From Sabethes cyaneus (taxonomy: Eukaryota; Arthropoda; Insecta; Diptera; Culicidae), in the NCBI RefSeq assembly GCF_943734655.1, contig NC_071354.1:192980911-193044910 (forward strand): a stretch of 64,000 bases of DNA. The letters run 5' to 3'. Made by a program: the position numbers and the translations under genes. This document shows positions 12,175 to 23,874 of the stretch, in pieces. A model generated the notes under the pieces. That model did no database searches, had not been told where the DNA came from, and saw only the letters and a program-made list of their open reading frames with translations. Within the stretch, counting starts at the first letter, position 1, and each line of letters opens with the position of its first letter.

Positions 12175-14060
12175 GCCGATTTGGTCCGTAGTTGCGCAAG
12201 CCCCCAATGAAACCCGCCTGATAATTCCCTACGAAACCTTGTGCTATCGGTGACAGCCGGCATAACAGGATCTGGGAGAGAACCTTATAGGCGGCGTTTA
12301 CCAGCGTAATACCACGATAGTTGCAGCAGTCTAGCCAATCACCCTTTTTGTAGATGGGACAAACTACTCCTTCCATCCATTCCTCCGGTAGCTTTTCCTC
12401 CTCCCAAATCCTCGAAATAACCCAGTGTAGAGCCTTTGCTAGCGTTTCTCCGCCATGTTTACAAAGGTCTGCCGGTAGGCGGTCCTTCCCAGCGGCTTTA
12501 TTGGTCTTCAGCAGCCTGATTTCTCGTTTGACTTCTTGTAGATCAGGTGCTAGGACATTACTATCTTCCATGGGCGCTCCTAAATTGACTTCAAAATTGA
12601 GGTGTTCATCGAAGAACTGCTTCCCCCTGTCGACCACCTCGCGCTCGTTTGTAATTAGATTCCCTCCCTCGTCCCTACACATGTCAGGTTTCGGTGTGTA
12701 GCCCTTCCGAGTTTGGTTCACCTTCTCATAAAACCTGCGCGTGTCATTAGCTCGGAATAGTTGCTCTAATACTTCACGATCTCTGTCCTCCTTTTGGCGC
12801 TTTTTTTCTCCTCAGGATCGTGGTCAACTGGTTCCTAGCTCGTTGGTATTTGGCCAGGTTCTCTCTAGTGGCAATACTTAGATAATTTTTCCAAGCATTT
12901 TTTTCTCCCCCACCGCTTGTTGGCATTCCCCATCAGACCAATCATTTTGTGTACTCCGAGGCTCAACACCTAGTGCCGCGGTAGCGGCCTCTCCGATGGC
13001 CGAGCGTATTCTGCCCCAACCGTCTTCGAGGTTTGAAGCACCTAACTTCTCGGAAGAAGGCAGTGCCTCATTCAGTACTCGCGCGTAGTTCTCAGCAGCT
13101 TGTGGGTTATCTAGCTGCCTGATGTTCAGCCGAGGAGGGCGGCTTTGTCGTGTCCGGTATACGGTGGACAGCTTTGAGCGCACATGTACTGCTACTAGGT
13201 AATGGTCAGAATCAATATCCGCACCCCGTCGGGAGCGTACGTTCGTAATTTTAGAGAAAAACCGGCCCTCTATGAGAACGTGGTCAATTTGGTTCATTGT
13301 ACGTTGGTCAGGTGATCTCCAGGTGGCTTTGTGGATATCCTTGCGCGGGAAAAAGGTGCTTCGGATCACCAGGCCTCGGGAAGCTGCGAAGTTTATACAT
13401 CGTTGGCCGTTATCGTTTGTGTCGGTGTGCAGGCTATGGGGTCCTACCACCGGTCTATACATTTCTTCCCTACCGACCTGGGCGTTCATATCCCCGATGA
13501 CAATCTTGATGTCCCGCGACGAGCAGCTGTCGTGCCTCCAGCCTCGCGTAGAACGCTTCTTTTATTTATTTATTTTATTTTTTCCGCCACGGATCTTCCA
13601 TACCTTCTCTCCTTTGCGACAGATTTCCTGCAGAGCTACGATGCCGAGTATGCGGGGTTCCAGCTGTTCAATCAGCACCCGCTCGCAACCTGCGAAATTT
13701 AGCGACTGCAGTTCCAAGTCCCGAGTCTCCATTCGTCGTTCTTGTTCCGTCGCCTAGGTCGATGCCGAATATTCCGCTCCGAATATGCTTGAATGTTGTT
13801 AGTTTTTTAATTTAGGTGTGTAGCCGTATTGGGGCAACACTACCGAGTCTCGCGATGGGGCTGCCATCTTATAGTGCCGAGACTCACTATACCTCCTTCC
13901 CGGTTAGTATACGACCTTTGTTTCTACCGGGGTTGGTTATCTCCGCTAAAGTTGCTCGTATTCCGGCTGGTATCACGAGGAGGTCGGGATCGGAGTTGCT
14001 GGATAAGAGGCTAACGACCACTATGGGGTCTATATTCCGCATTATCCAGCCGTTTACCAA
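12175..14060 (-). mobile_element. RTE-clade LINE, endonuclease plus 5' RT, truncated
   Basis: This reads right to left. A 5' non-coding region (about 13760-14060) is followed by an AP-endonuclease domain containing GDMNAQVGREE, a MNQIDHVLI block and the SDHYLV motif. The linker follows (MNQTRKGYTPKPDMC) and then the start of the RT (KTNKAAGKDRLPADL, CPIYKKGDWLDCCNYRGITL, AYKVLSQILLCRLSP). Similarity stops after ATTDQI near 12175, where unrelated sequence begins. Frameshifts near 12890 and a T-rich insertion near 13555 show it is dead. The same family occurs at 55735-57260 in the opposite orientation. Confidence 0.8.
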
Positions 14061-14516
14061 CCATCTATACTCTATATCTACCAAAATAAAAAATAAGGTA
14101 TAAAGTATGTCTTGTTTTTCTGAAACTAAGGTACAGTATTTCACGTAATGCTTTTTTCCTTCGCCTATCAATGACGCAGATCATCACAGAACTGCGAGTG
14201 GAACAAAAGGCAATAGACGGGAAAATTTTAAAGGTTTTTCAGGGGGATGTTTCAAATTCGCTAAGAAAAATAGATAAAAATAAATTATTCAAAATGTGTA
14301 AGGTCTCACAAAATGAGCAATAAAACTTTTGTAGACGTAGTTGCACTTTTATCAAGTGCTAAACAAAGGTGTTCTCGAAGTATGGTTTTTTCTTTTATAG
14401 TAAAAAGTTGTGTTGCTTACTTTATTTTTTGTTTGATTAAAGTTATTTGTTAACTGTTTGCCATTTCATGTTTATTTTTGAATAGTTATTTAGGCATTCT
14501 GGGTAAGTTCAACCTT

Positions 14517-14650
14517 TCGTGATTCGGCCACTCGTGATTCGGGCTATCGTGATTCGGCCTTCCGCGATTCGGCCTTTCGTGATTCGGCCTTCTGTGACTG
14601 TTGTTGGAATTCGGCCATTTGGGCTCCGGCCATTCGTGATTCGGCCATTA
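14517..14650. repeat. Minisatellite with GTGATTCGGCC core
   Basis: About eight tandem, slightly varying units of 14-18 bp built on CGTGATTCGGCCTT. One longer irregular unit lies in the middle. No other copy was noticed in the window. Confidence 0.85.
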
Positions 14651-14839
14651 AATTTAAGGGCACTTTGAGTAGTTTCAACCTAGCTTTAACTAAATCCAAC
14701 CTATTTACAGGTAGAATCATTTAAGACTGTACGCTGTACTGCACGCTTACCTTTTTTTGACCTGATTGATCATATTTTTCAGAATTAATGGCGCTCTTTT
14801 TAGTTTGCAGGTTATTGGATTAAGGTATTTCGAAACCAC

Positions 14840-14930
14840 GGGTGACATTGCGATTCTCGTTTCGAGTGATTTTGGTTCGTTTCGACCACGTTAAACGAAT
14901 TCACTCGAAACGAGAATCGCAATGTCACCC
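14840..14930. repeat. Perfect hairpin 1 (30-bp arms)
   Basis: Arms 14840-14869 and 14901-14930 are exact reverse complements, beginning GGGTGACATTGCGATTCTCG. The loop is 31 bp and can partly pair. It is followed after 6 bp by a second perfect hairpin. It could be a foldback transposon, a structured transcript or a pre-miRNA-like hairpin; the sequence does not decide. Confidence 0.85.
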
Positions 14931-14936
14931 CACATT

Positions 14937-15014
14937 TCTGGCTTTAGTTTTCAGAAGGTTGCATACTCAACCCTTTTGTATGCATTATGCGACCTTCTGA
15001 AAACTAAAGCCAGA
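14937..15014. repeat. Perfect hairpin 2 (23-bp arms plus inner stem)
   Basis: Arms 14937-14959 and 14992-15014 are exact reverse complements (TCTGGCTTTAGTTTTCAGAA...). An inner stem TGCATAC/GTATGCA (14960-14966 with 14978-14984) extends the duplex with slight asymmetry. Total length is 78 nt, within the size range of pre-miRNA hairpins. Confidence 0.85.
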
Positions 15015-16389
15015 TTTGTCGAAATCATTTGTCAAATAAGGACAACTAAATAGCCAAACCAACAGTTATCCCCGCTTTTCCCACGTGAAATACTGTTGCA
15101 GTGCAGCAACACTTTTTACAACAAATCCTTCACAACATAATTCTTATTTAATTGAAATGCCATAGACCTATCACCTTGGGCAGTATTTTTCCGCAACAAT
15201 TCGCCGGCTGTAGCCATGCCAGCTGAGCAATTTCAAACAAACACGAACCGAACCCGGGTTAACCCGGGCGGTGTGGTTCTTAAACGTCGCCACTTAAACG
15301 GCGATATTCAAATATTTCAACTTTTAGAGCTCCGGCAAATTGCATGTGTCACGATTACGGTTACGGGACCTGCCGGACGGAAAACACAATTATGTTTACA
15401 TCGTTCAGTTTGGCGGGTCTTAAGTCAATGTGAACACAGGTTCAACGGCATAGTTCATTCCGACCTTTGCAACCTTTTCGGTGCTGAGCTGAGAAAACTG
15501 GTCCAGGCATCATTAGAATTCCGCTCGTGAAGAACCCATTAAGATATACAAACTTGCTGCAGCTGCGCTGCTGGACTATTATACAGTTCGAAACTGGGTT
15601 GTTGTAATTAGTTAAGGTTTCGTTTGCTTTGAGTTCCGAACCGTGTAAATTTGAATGTGATGGAATGCTTTCTTGATGTTGGAGAAACAGATCCCCTTCG
15701 GCAACACAGATGGGTGTTCTGCATAAAAAATTGCATCTCATGAATATGGATTACCACTAGTTGAATGCAACTCTCGCCCATGTTGAATGCAAACGATTGT
15801 TACATGCTAGGAAAGCGATCAAAATGACAAAGATTAGTGACTGAATTAATCAAATTTTCTGAACGACAAATGGGACTGTCCTGTTTGGTAGTTTATTAGT
15901 CGTTTCACGAACTCGTTACCTAGTGCGGATTGGTGGAAATTGAGTTCACCTTCCGCCCTGGCCTAGATCGACGTGACGAGACTTGTTTCAAGGCCCCCCA
16001 GGCGGCCAGTTGTTCGTGTGATATCTGCAATGATAGATTACGATAGGCTACAGCTGGCTGTTGCACCCACGAAAACGATGTCCGATGACGCGAAATAAGG
16101 AAATGCAACTTGTAAAAAAGGCCTGTCCGGAAGGTGTAGTCGGATGCGTGGTGAGATAGTGATCGTACACGTCTTAGTTGCGAAGAAACTTTTCTTTGAA
16201 CTCCTGAATTGATTGTTAAACATTTAGGAAAATGAACCTCATGCTGGGTGAAATATAATTTTCAAGTCAAGCTGCGATAATGATCATTTTGATTAAAGTA
16301 CTTTTTTTCGGAAATCGAAATAACTGCAAAAAATTGAAATATAAAATCAAAACTAATGTTACATTTTCATATTTTTCCTTCTCTCGCAG
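15015..16389. other. Region upstream of the protease exons; includes a 16-bp palindrome
   Basis: No exon is securely recognised. 15253-15268 is a perfect palindrome (CCCGGGTTAACCCGGG). The 3' part up to the acceptor at 16388-16389 is read as intron of the protease gene. Its signal-peptide exon was not found and may lie here or further upstream. Confidence 0.4.
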
Positions 16390-19075
16390 GCCTTCCACAT
16401 TCCGGCATCGACTAATTCGGGAGTTCAAACACTGGGGAGCCTACTGGCGGTACCTGCGCTTCCAGTACACCATCAAACGTCGAGTGTACGCCCTTCTCAT
16501 CCATCACAATTTCTCATTCCACCCAGCGCAAACAACTCGTTAGCCACAGACAGAATAGATCGCCGGTATTATAAAGCGCGTAAGGTCATCCACAAATATC
16601 CTCCCCGCCATGGCTACCCGAGCAGAAGACGGCATCCAAAATATCCCACCTTACATCCCAAGTTCTACAGTGCGTTCACCGACTGGAGTCCTTGTGACGT
16701 GTTTTGCAAGCAACGCCGGGAACGGTACTGCATAGTGCGCTCTAAATGTGGCTTGCACGTTCATTCAGAGGAACACTTGTGCCATCCCAGTTTGTAAGTA
16801 TAGAACAAAGAATATTGAGAACTGATCTAACCATGATTTTTACAGGTGCTCTCCACTGCGGATTCCTTTGGCCTACACCAACTACGAGCATGTTCCACTG
16901 CATAAATACTCACTGTTAGGTCTAGATTCCCTCAGACCTAAAAAGAAGAAAGGAATAATTGTATCCGAAGAGGATGACGATGACGACGAGTGGGATGATG
17001 ACGATGACACGGAGTATGTGATCATAAAGAAGAAAAAGAAGCAAAAACGAAAACGTACTCACATCATTTACCAACGCCGAGAAGAAAATAACGCCGTCAA
17101 TCATCGTCCCTACTACGGAGGAGCAGAACCGGAAGACTATGATCGTTCAACCGATCACAGGGTCCATAATCAGCCGAAACCATTGAAAGTAGTTCTGGAC
17201 GATTTCGATGACACGAAAATTTTCAGTCCAAGTCCACACTATAACCAACCACATAGTACGGTGCAGAAGTTCCATCAACAGCCTCCTACGACGACCTACA
17301 GCAAAGGAAAACCCAGCAGATTAATGGATTATTTCGAAGATTACTACGATAATCGGTACCGAGATGGAACGGGATTCGTTAAACGCAGGAACAACTTGTA
17401 CGATTTAGACGGGTTCTACCCTATTAGCGAACGCTTAGTAGCCGGTAGCGCCGAGAATCCTGATACTCGAAATGAAACTTCAACGGCGAATTTCGACCAA
17501 CTAATGGAGTCCTTCCCAACTGAGGATCCACTGATGGTGCGTAATACCCGTCACGCAAAACGAGAAGTAAGTAACGATCTGGATGATTTCGACGATGACT
17601 TGTCAGCGGACTCATCCGAAGAATACTTTGGCACTAATAATACACTGGTGGAGACGGATTCTGAAGGTAAAAAGTTCCCTGGACGAAATTTACTGAAACT
17701 AGGAATGGCTGCACAGAAGAAAGCACGTGAGAAAGCCGTTTTTGAAATGCCACGAAAGGTAGACAATCCTTACTCCAAGTGGAGTCGATGGTCTAAATGT
17801 ACGGCCAAATGCACAACCCGGAGATTCAAGTAAGTATGCGTTTTGGTTATTTCTACGAACTCGAAGCAATTAACACTAACTGCAATTACAGACGATGTAA
17901 AGTCCCAGTCGTTTGCGGAAACGATGTAATTCGGGAGGTGGCCTATTGCTATACCGAGGGTAGCTTCTGTGAAGAATGGATTGGCAATCAGCTGTATCAA
18001 AACAACAAAAACCCACCGTTACCCACGCTATCTACGACAACCACAACCACGACAACAACCACAACAACACCGAGAACTACGAGACCTTCACGAAATCAAC
18101 TGTTGCCACAGCATCACCAAACCGCTCGCAGTCGCAGCGATGTACAGGACAACTCGATAGCTCAACAGTCCTTCGGCAGCCGTAGAGGCCTGCTGCAGCC
18201 GGAATACATGCCGCAGGAGATGACCTGTGGACTTCCGATGGTTCGAAGCAAACCGAAAAAGTATTTGTACAATATGCTGAGGATTATTGGCGGAAAAGCT
18301 TCACGGCGGGGGCAGTGGCCCTGGCAGGTGGCCATTCTAAATAGGTTCAAGGTAAGCTTCCTTTTCTACCAATTTACCTAACCATGATCTCTCCAATTTA
18401 TTTGAATTCCTCTTTTAGGAAGCATTTTGTGGTGGAACGCTGGTTGCTCCTCGTTGGATCCTAACGGCAGCTCATTGCGTCCGGAAGCGTCTCTATGTGC
18501 GTCTTGGCGAACACAATTTGCAACAATCCGATGGTACCGAGATGGAATTTCGCGTTGACTTTAGCATCAAACACCCACGGTACGATAAGAAAACGGTTGA
18601 TAATGATGTAGCTCTTCTGCGGCTGCCTCGGGATATTGAACGCTCCAACTTCGTGGGGTACGCGTGTCTACCAGAACGCTACCAATCGCTTCCGATTGGA
18701 CACACCTGCACCATTATCGGTTGGGGCAAGAAAAGACACAGTGACGATGCTGGAACGGACGTCCTGCACGAAGCAGAAGTACCTATAATCACCAACGACA
18801 AGTGTCGGGCGGTGTACCACGACTACACCATCACAAAGAACATGTTTTGCGCCGGTCACAAACGTGGTCGGATAGATACCTGTGCCGGTGATTCCGGCGG
18901 ACCGTTGCTCTGTCGAGACACCACGAAGGTAAACAGCCCGTGGACGATTTTCGGCATTACCAGTTTCGGCGATGGGTGTGGCAAAAAGAATAAGTTCGGT
19001 ATCTATACCAAGCTGCCGAACTACGTGGACTGGGTTTGGTCAGTGATAAATTGCGACGGAAACTGTCGGACATGA
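16390..19075 (+). CDS. Secreted modular TSP1/trypsin-like serine protease (5' exon missing)
   Basis: Four visible exons: 16390-16793, 16846-17829, 17892-18351 and 18419-19075, joined in frame through short GT-AG introns (GTAAGT, GTAAGT, GTAAGC donors). They give about 834 aa from an open start, so an upstream exon with the signal peptide is missing. In order: a TSP1-like module (FTDWSPCDVFCKQRRERYC, about residues 101-134); a run of Asp/Glu then Lys; a second TSP1-like module (YSKWSRWSKCTAKC, about 441-500); a Thr-rich linker; and a trypsin domain starting RIIGGK (about 593). The catalytic triad is intact: His in TAAHC (634), Asp in DNDVALL (678) and Ser in GDSGGP (775). Asp six residues before the Ser predicts cleavage after Arg/Lys. 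The activation site is after Arg in LRIIGG. Probably extracellular, in matrix or haemolymph proteolysis; substrate unknown. No orthologue name is assigned. Confidence 0.88.
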
Positions 19076-19439
19076 GTGCGAAACCGGATGACGATGGGGA
19101 ACCGTTGCGGTGGTTCAGTTGACGGCGCGTGTGGAACTGGCAAAATGGCGATTTCAATCGAACAATTGTATAAATAAGGTGCTTCTGCAAAAAAATCTTC
19201 CAATCGCGTATTTATTGAGCTTTTACAGGTTAAGTTGTGGAGACGCACAAAGCTTAAAGTTGAATGTAGGTATTTATTTCTAATTACTGTGTATAGTATT
19301 TTTACGAGCAATATAGGTGATAATAGAATCGAGTTTGTCCAATTTCTAGGTAAAACAGATCCGAAAAGTTACCACGGAAACATTTTTGAGAACAATCATC
19401 TATGTATGTTCATATTACTATAACGGTCATACTGAAAAA

Positions 19440-20060
19440 AAAGCTGCTTGCTTTCATTGGCAAAGACAATTAAGACAGGCGCGGGGTCTACCTGCGTTCT
19501 GCAGAGGATTCCAGCTGGCTACGTAATGCGTAGAAAGTCCGATTCGCAGCTGCGCTTCGTCGTTTTACTTCACGGCTTACGTCGCTGTCATATGTCACGA
19601 GCGTACCTATCACACTATTTGGACTCCCACGATCCCTGCCAGCAACCTTAAACTTCGTTTTGGCAGTGGTAATGGTAAGTCCCAATCTCGCTGCTTCCCA
19701 TTTAATAAAGCCTATTGGCGTCTTCCACTATTCTCCAGCTCGCTCTCCGGTTGATTCCATTGAAATCGGCGTCATTCGCAAAACTAAGAAGCATGTGAGA
19801 TTTCGCGATAACAGTTCCGTTCCTCCCCACGTTTGCGCTTCGTATTGCTTCTGTCCATCCAACGTCATGAAAGCTGTTGATGTTAATCCATCAAGCGTCG
19901 TACGAGTCAGCGAAGTCAGCTTTTGTTAGGAAGCCATGTTCTAGCATTACCTGCCACAGCTCATTTCGTTTGATTAATTCGTACGCTATCTTAAAGTCCA
20001 CAAACAGATGTTGAGTTTGCAAGTTGTACTCCCGGAACTAGTTTAGTAACTGACGCAGGG
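19440..20060 (-). mobile_element. RTE LINE remnant (late RT region)
   Basis: Minus-strand pieces of the RT, in order from 20040 down: KRNELWQVMLEHGFLTKA, AIRSANVGRNGTVI, a decayed FANDAD (from FADDxD) and LGLTITTAKTKFKVAGRDRG, ending with REVKRRSAAANRTFYALRSQ near 19500. Internal deletions and stops are present. Confidence 0.75.
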
Positions 20061-20089
20061 TAAACATGACCAGAAATGAAAAATAAAGA

Positions 20090-20460
20090 AAATGATCCCA
20101 AATTAAGCTCAGAATCGCTCTAAGCCCCTTAGAAAGGCCACAAAAGGCCAAAAAACAAAATGATCTCAAATTAAGCTCAGAATCGCTATATACTCCTTAG
20201 AAAGGCCAGAAAAAGCCAGAAAAGAAAATAATCCCAAATTAAGCTCAGAATCGCTCTAAACCCCTTAGAAAGGTCAGAAAAGGCCAAAAAAGGAAATGAT
20301 CCCAGATTAAGCTTAGAATCGTTCTTAACTCCTTAGAAAGAACTTAACTCCAGAAAAGCCAAAAAAGAAAACGGTTCGAAATAATCTCATAATCTCTTTA
20401 AACTCCTTTGAAAGGCCAGAAAAGGCCAAAAAAGAAAATGAACCCAAATCAAGCTTGTTA
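20090..20460. repeat. About 68-bp tandem satellite, 5-6 units
   Basis: Units start near 20094, 20161, 20230, 20297, about 20376 and about 20440. Each contains ATGATCCCAAATTAAGCTC, then AGAATCGCT and CCTTAGAAAGGCCAGAAAAG. The fourth unit has a small internal duplication (CCTTAGAAAGAACTTAACTCC). Confidence 0.8.
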
Positions 20461-21718
20461 AGCGTAGCTACGTATTCCCCCCTAACCTTTCCACTCTTTG
20501 CCCTCCATTTTCCAAAAACAATTTCATTACTTTCCCCTACCGTCCCTTCATCAATTGTAGAACCATCGTTTAAAAAAATATCAATAAAATATGTTTGACC
20601 GCATTTCAAGGTCAAGACTAAAAACTCGAGGTTGGTCTATTAACTTAACCCTCTAACGGGCAACCCTGTAAAAACGATGCGATCAAGCGAATGACTATTT
20701 TATCATGAAAGTACACACAAAAAAACCTTAAGTTCTGATTTTCATGCAAAAATAATTATCTGGAGGAGCGCCAGGTAAGAAAAAGTCCAATTTCTCTTTT
20801 TCTTTTTTCATGTCTAACGCTCTGCCCAGATATTTTTTCAATTCAGATATATTACAAAATTAAAATAATGCATGAAATTTACTTATAGAAAATTTTTTAG
20901 GTCAATCATTTTGTTCTAGATGTACTTTTCCTTCAAAAGTAAAAAGGGGAATATTCACGCATTAATTATTTTCGGAATTTTTCAGAATTTTTGTTTTTGA
21001 AAGACGATAGGCGTTTTTGACAAGCTATCGCCCGCTTAGAGGCGCTGCATAAAAAAAGTGATGAAAAGTAAAATCGCTGTCAAACTCCATACATTTTTGA
21101 AAAATGCTGAATAAAATGCAGTTTTTGATTAACCCTTTCAATTGTCAGGATTTTAGATAGCGAAATATTGGAAGAAATTTGTTTATTTACGTTAAGGCAA
21201 GTGAAAATATTCGAATTAATTAACTTTATGACAGAAAAATGTTAATGTTTGATTTTGTACCGCATGAAACAAAAGTACATAGAGTCAGCTGTAAAGTTTA
21301 CATATCCTGGATAGAGAATCACCAATTATTTTCAGTCTTCAGTGTTTTCCAATGTGTTTTCAAATTTTTTTTCGTGATTAGCATAATCTGCGCCAAGAAC
21401 CAAACATATAACCTATCAGTTCGTAAACATAAATACACTTGCGAAGCTCTAATAATCTCCCGAAACAGAAACAATATATATCAAGTGAAAGGTAATACTT
21501 TTTCTTACCTTTATTATCCATTTTCATCATTCCCACTGTTGGTAATTCAATAAAATATTACATTTAAAGTCGAGTTCCATATAGGTACCAGCAAGCATTT
21601 TGGGAATTGCACTTTTTTTGTAGTTCCAATAATCACAACCAGGTAGCGAACGGTTGCTATTAGTTTTGCTCGAACTCGCCTATCCAGCTTTTTACGCGCT
21701 ATAATGGCGGACGCTCTA

Positions 21719-21982
21719 AATTGTGTTCGTAATATGTAAACAATCTTTTTGACAACTCTGCATACATCAAATCTGTGAGTCTTCTCTTGCAACACTACCG
21801 TACTCTTTCTTTCGTTTACGCCAAAGAAGGAGAGAAAAAATGTGCGAAATGTAAACAAAACTATTGTTCTCCTCCTTTTGCGTAAACGAAAGAAGGAGCA
21901 ACACTGCCGTACAGGAGAAGAGTCCCCAGTTTTGATGTATGCAGAGTTGTCAAAAAGATTGTTCGCATATTACGAACACAAT
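21719..21982. mobile_element. 264-bp MITE with about 52-bp terminal inverted repeats
   Basis: 21719-21770 and 21931-21982 are near-perfect complements (ATTGTGTTCGTAATATG ... / ... CATATTACGAACACAAT). It sits exactly where the larger foldback's left arm is interrupted. The right arm of the foldback lacks it, so it is a later insertion. An inner inverted pair (CTTTCTTTCGTTTACGC / GCGTAAACGAAAGAAGG) adds structure. Confidence 0.75.
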
Positions 21983-23104
21983 AGGCGTTTTTGACAAGCT
22001 ATCGCCCGCTTAGAGGCGCTGCATAAAAAAAGTGATGAAAAGTAAAATCGCTGTCAAACTCCATACATTTTTGAAAAAAACTGAAATAAAATGCATTTTT
22101 TGATTAACCCTTTCAATTGTCAGGATTTTAGATAGCGAAATATTGGAAGAAATTTGTTTATCTACGTTAAGGTTAGTGAAAATATTCGAATTAATTAACT
22201 TTATGGCAGAAAAATGTTAATGTTTGATTTTGTACCGCATAAAACAAAAGTACATAGAGTCAGCTGTAAAGTTTACATATCCTGGATAGAGAATCACCAA
22301 TTATTTTCAGTCTTCAGCGTTTTCCAATGTGTTTTTAAGTGCTAACGGATTTATTTTTTTTGATTAGCATCATCTGCACCAAGAACCAAACATATAACCT
22401 ATCAGTTCGTAACCATAAATACACTTGCGAAGCTCTAATAATCTCCCGAAGCAGGAACAATATATATCAAATGAAAGGTAATGCTTTTTCTTACCTCTAT
22501 TATCCATTTTCATCATTCCCACTTTTGGTAATTCAATTCAATTCAATTTTATTGAATTACCAAAAGTGGGAATGATGAAAATGGATAATAGAGGTAAGAA
22601 AAAGCATTACCTTTCATTTGATATATATTGTTCCTGCTTCGGGAGATTATTAGAGCTTCGCAAGTGTATTTATGGTTACGAACTGATAGGTTATATGTTT
22701 GGTTCTTGGTGCAGATGATGCTAATCAAAAAAATAAATCCGTTAGCACTTAAAAACACATTGGAAAACGCTGAAGACTGAAAATAATTGGTGATTCTCTA
22801 TCCAGGGTATGTAAACTTTACAGCTGACTCTATGTACTTTTGTTTTATGCGGTACAAAATCAAACATTAACATTTTTCTGCCATAAAGTTAATTAATTCG
22901 AATATTTTCACTGACCTTAACGTAGATAAACAAATTTCTTCCAATATTTCGCTATCTAAAATCCTGACAATTGAAAGGGTTAATCAAAAAATGCATTTTA
23001 TTTCAGTTTTTTTCAAAAATGTATGGAGTTTGACAGCGATTTTACTTTTCATCACTTTTTTTATGCAGCGCCTCTAAGCGGGCGATAGCTTGTCAAAAAC
23101 GCCT
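21983..23104. repeat. 1.1-kb near-perfect palindrome (foldback arms B and C)
   Basis: Arm B (21983-22540) and arm C (22549-23104) are almost exact reverse complements, meeting with almost no spacer at TCAATTCAATTTTATTGA near 22545. Both outer ends read AGGCGTTTTTGACAAGC / GCTTGTCAAAAACGCCT. A third, diverged copy (A) lies at 21009-21551. Confidence 0.9.
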
Positions 23105-23874
23105 ATTTATAGCGTCCGCCATTATAGCGCGTAAAAAGCTGAATAACTTTTGAATGCATGGACGTCATGAATGTTATATGATATTAGCACTCACTGACGA
23201 ACTGACAGGACACATAGAAGAAAATACTTTAAAAACCATCGTCCTGCACATTTTGCTTTCACACTAGCATCCTCTGTTTATATGCATGTTGCGGAGTAGC
23301 TTGCATTTGCAGGGTTTTATGTTGTAGGGTTTTGTACATTTGAATGGTTTTATACTACTGAAAACTCAAAGCAACACATGCGCGCCGCGATGTGGCCATG
23401 TTGCGAAATATGCTTTTTTGAAAAATGAGTGGTTTTTTATTGGACGATGGAATTTTGTCTGTGACATTAGTATCAAAATGTCAAGAAATCTGTTCTGAAC
23501 ACATTTTGCATATTGCCGATTAAAAACAAATTTCGTATGCGACTCTAGAGCTCCAAAAGCGAAGGCCGTCTACAAACGGTCTTACCCGTTAGAGGGTTAA
23601 AGTAGTTTAAACATCGATTGTTCAAACACTATTTACGGTACGGGAGGGTATTTTCAGCAGGTTTCTAAATTCAGCCTATTTGCCTCTTCTTTCGCCAATA
23701 AAAATACTTTGCCGACATACAATTTTAATATGTTATAGCTCTTTATAGCTAGTTTCTTAAGACTGTAAGTAATCTACAATTTTTTATTCAAAGTACGTTA
23801 AAACCTGTATTTCGTTAAAACCTGTATTTCTACTAGAACTAGGCCATAGGCCGAAAAAAAAGATGCCATCGCTT

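Larger units (their letters stand above)
20645..23601. mobile_element. Composite element with CCCTCTAACGGG ends and a nested foldback
   Basis: The ends are inverted repeats: TTAACCCTCTAACGGG at 20646-20661 and its complement near 23585-23600. The right end, with about 50 bp of flanking sequence, recurs at 34570-34621, so this is a repeat family. Inside are three copies of a roughly 550-bp unit (A 21009-21551 direct, B 21983-22540 direct, C 22549-23104 inverted), a small MITE, and an inverted pair of the TCCAGCTTTTTACG / ATAATGGCGGAC end sequence (21676-21718 and 23108-23148). No intact coding sequence is present; the short ORFs in units A-C are just repeat sequence. Confidence 0.65.

Noticed and set aside
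14517..14650. CRISPR-like array
   Set aside because: Units are contiguous short tandem repeats without unique spacers, in a eukaryotic context.
15216..15530. 104-codon ORF upstream of the protease
   Set aside because: No signal peptide, no usable donor site and no similarity; not accepted as the missing first exon.
21239..22758. Three similar ORFs sharing TYNLSVR and YLYYPFSSFPLLVIQ
   Set aside because: They are the same repeat unit (A, B, C) read in each copy; one is on the palindrome's other arm. No protein features.
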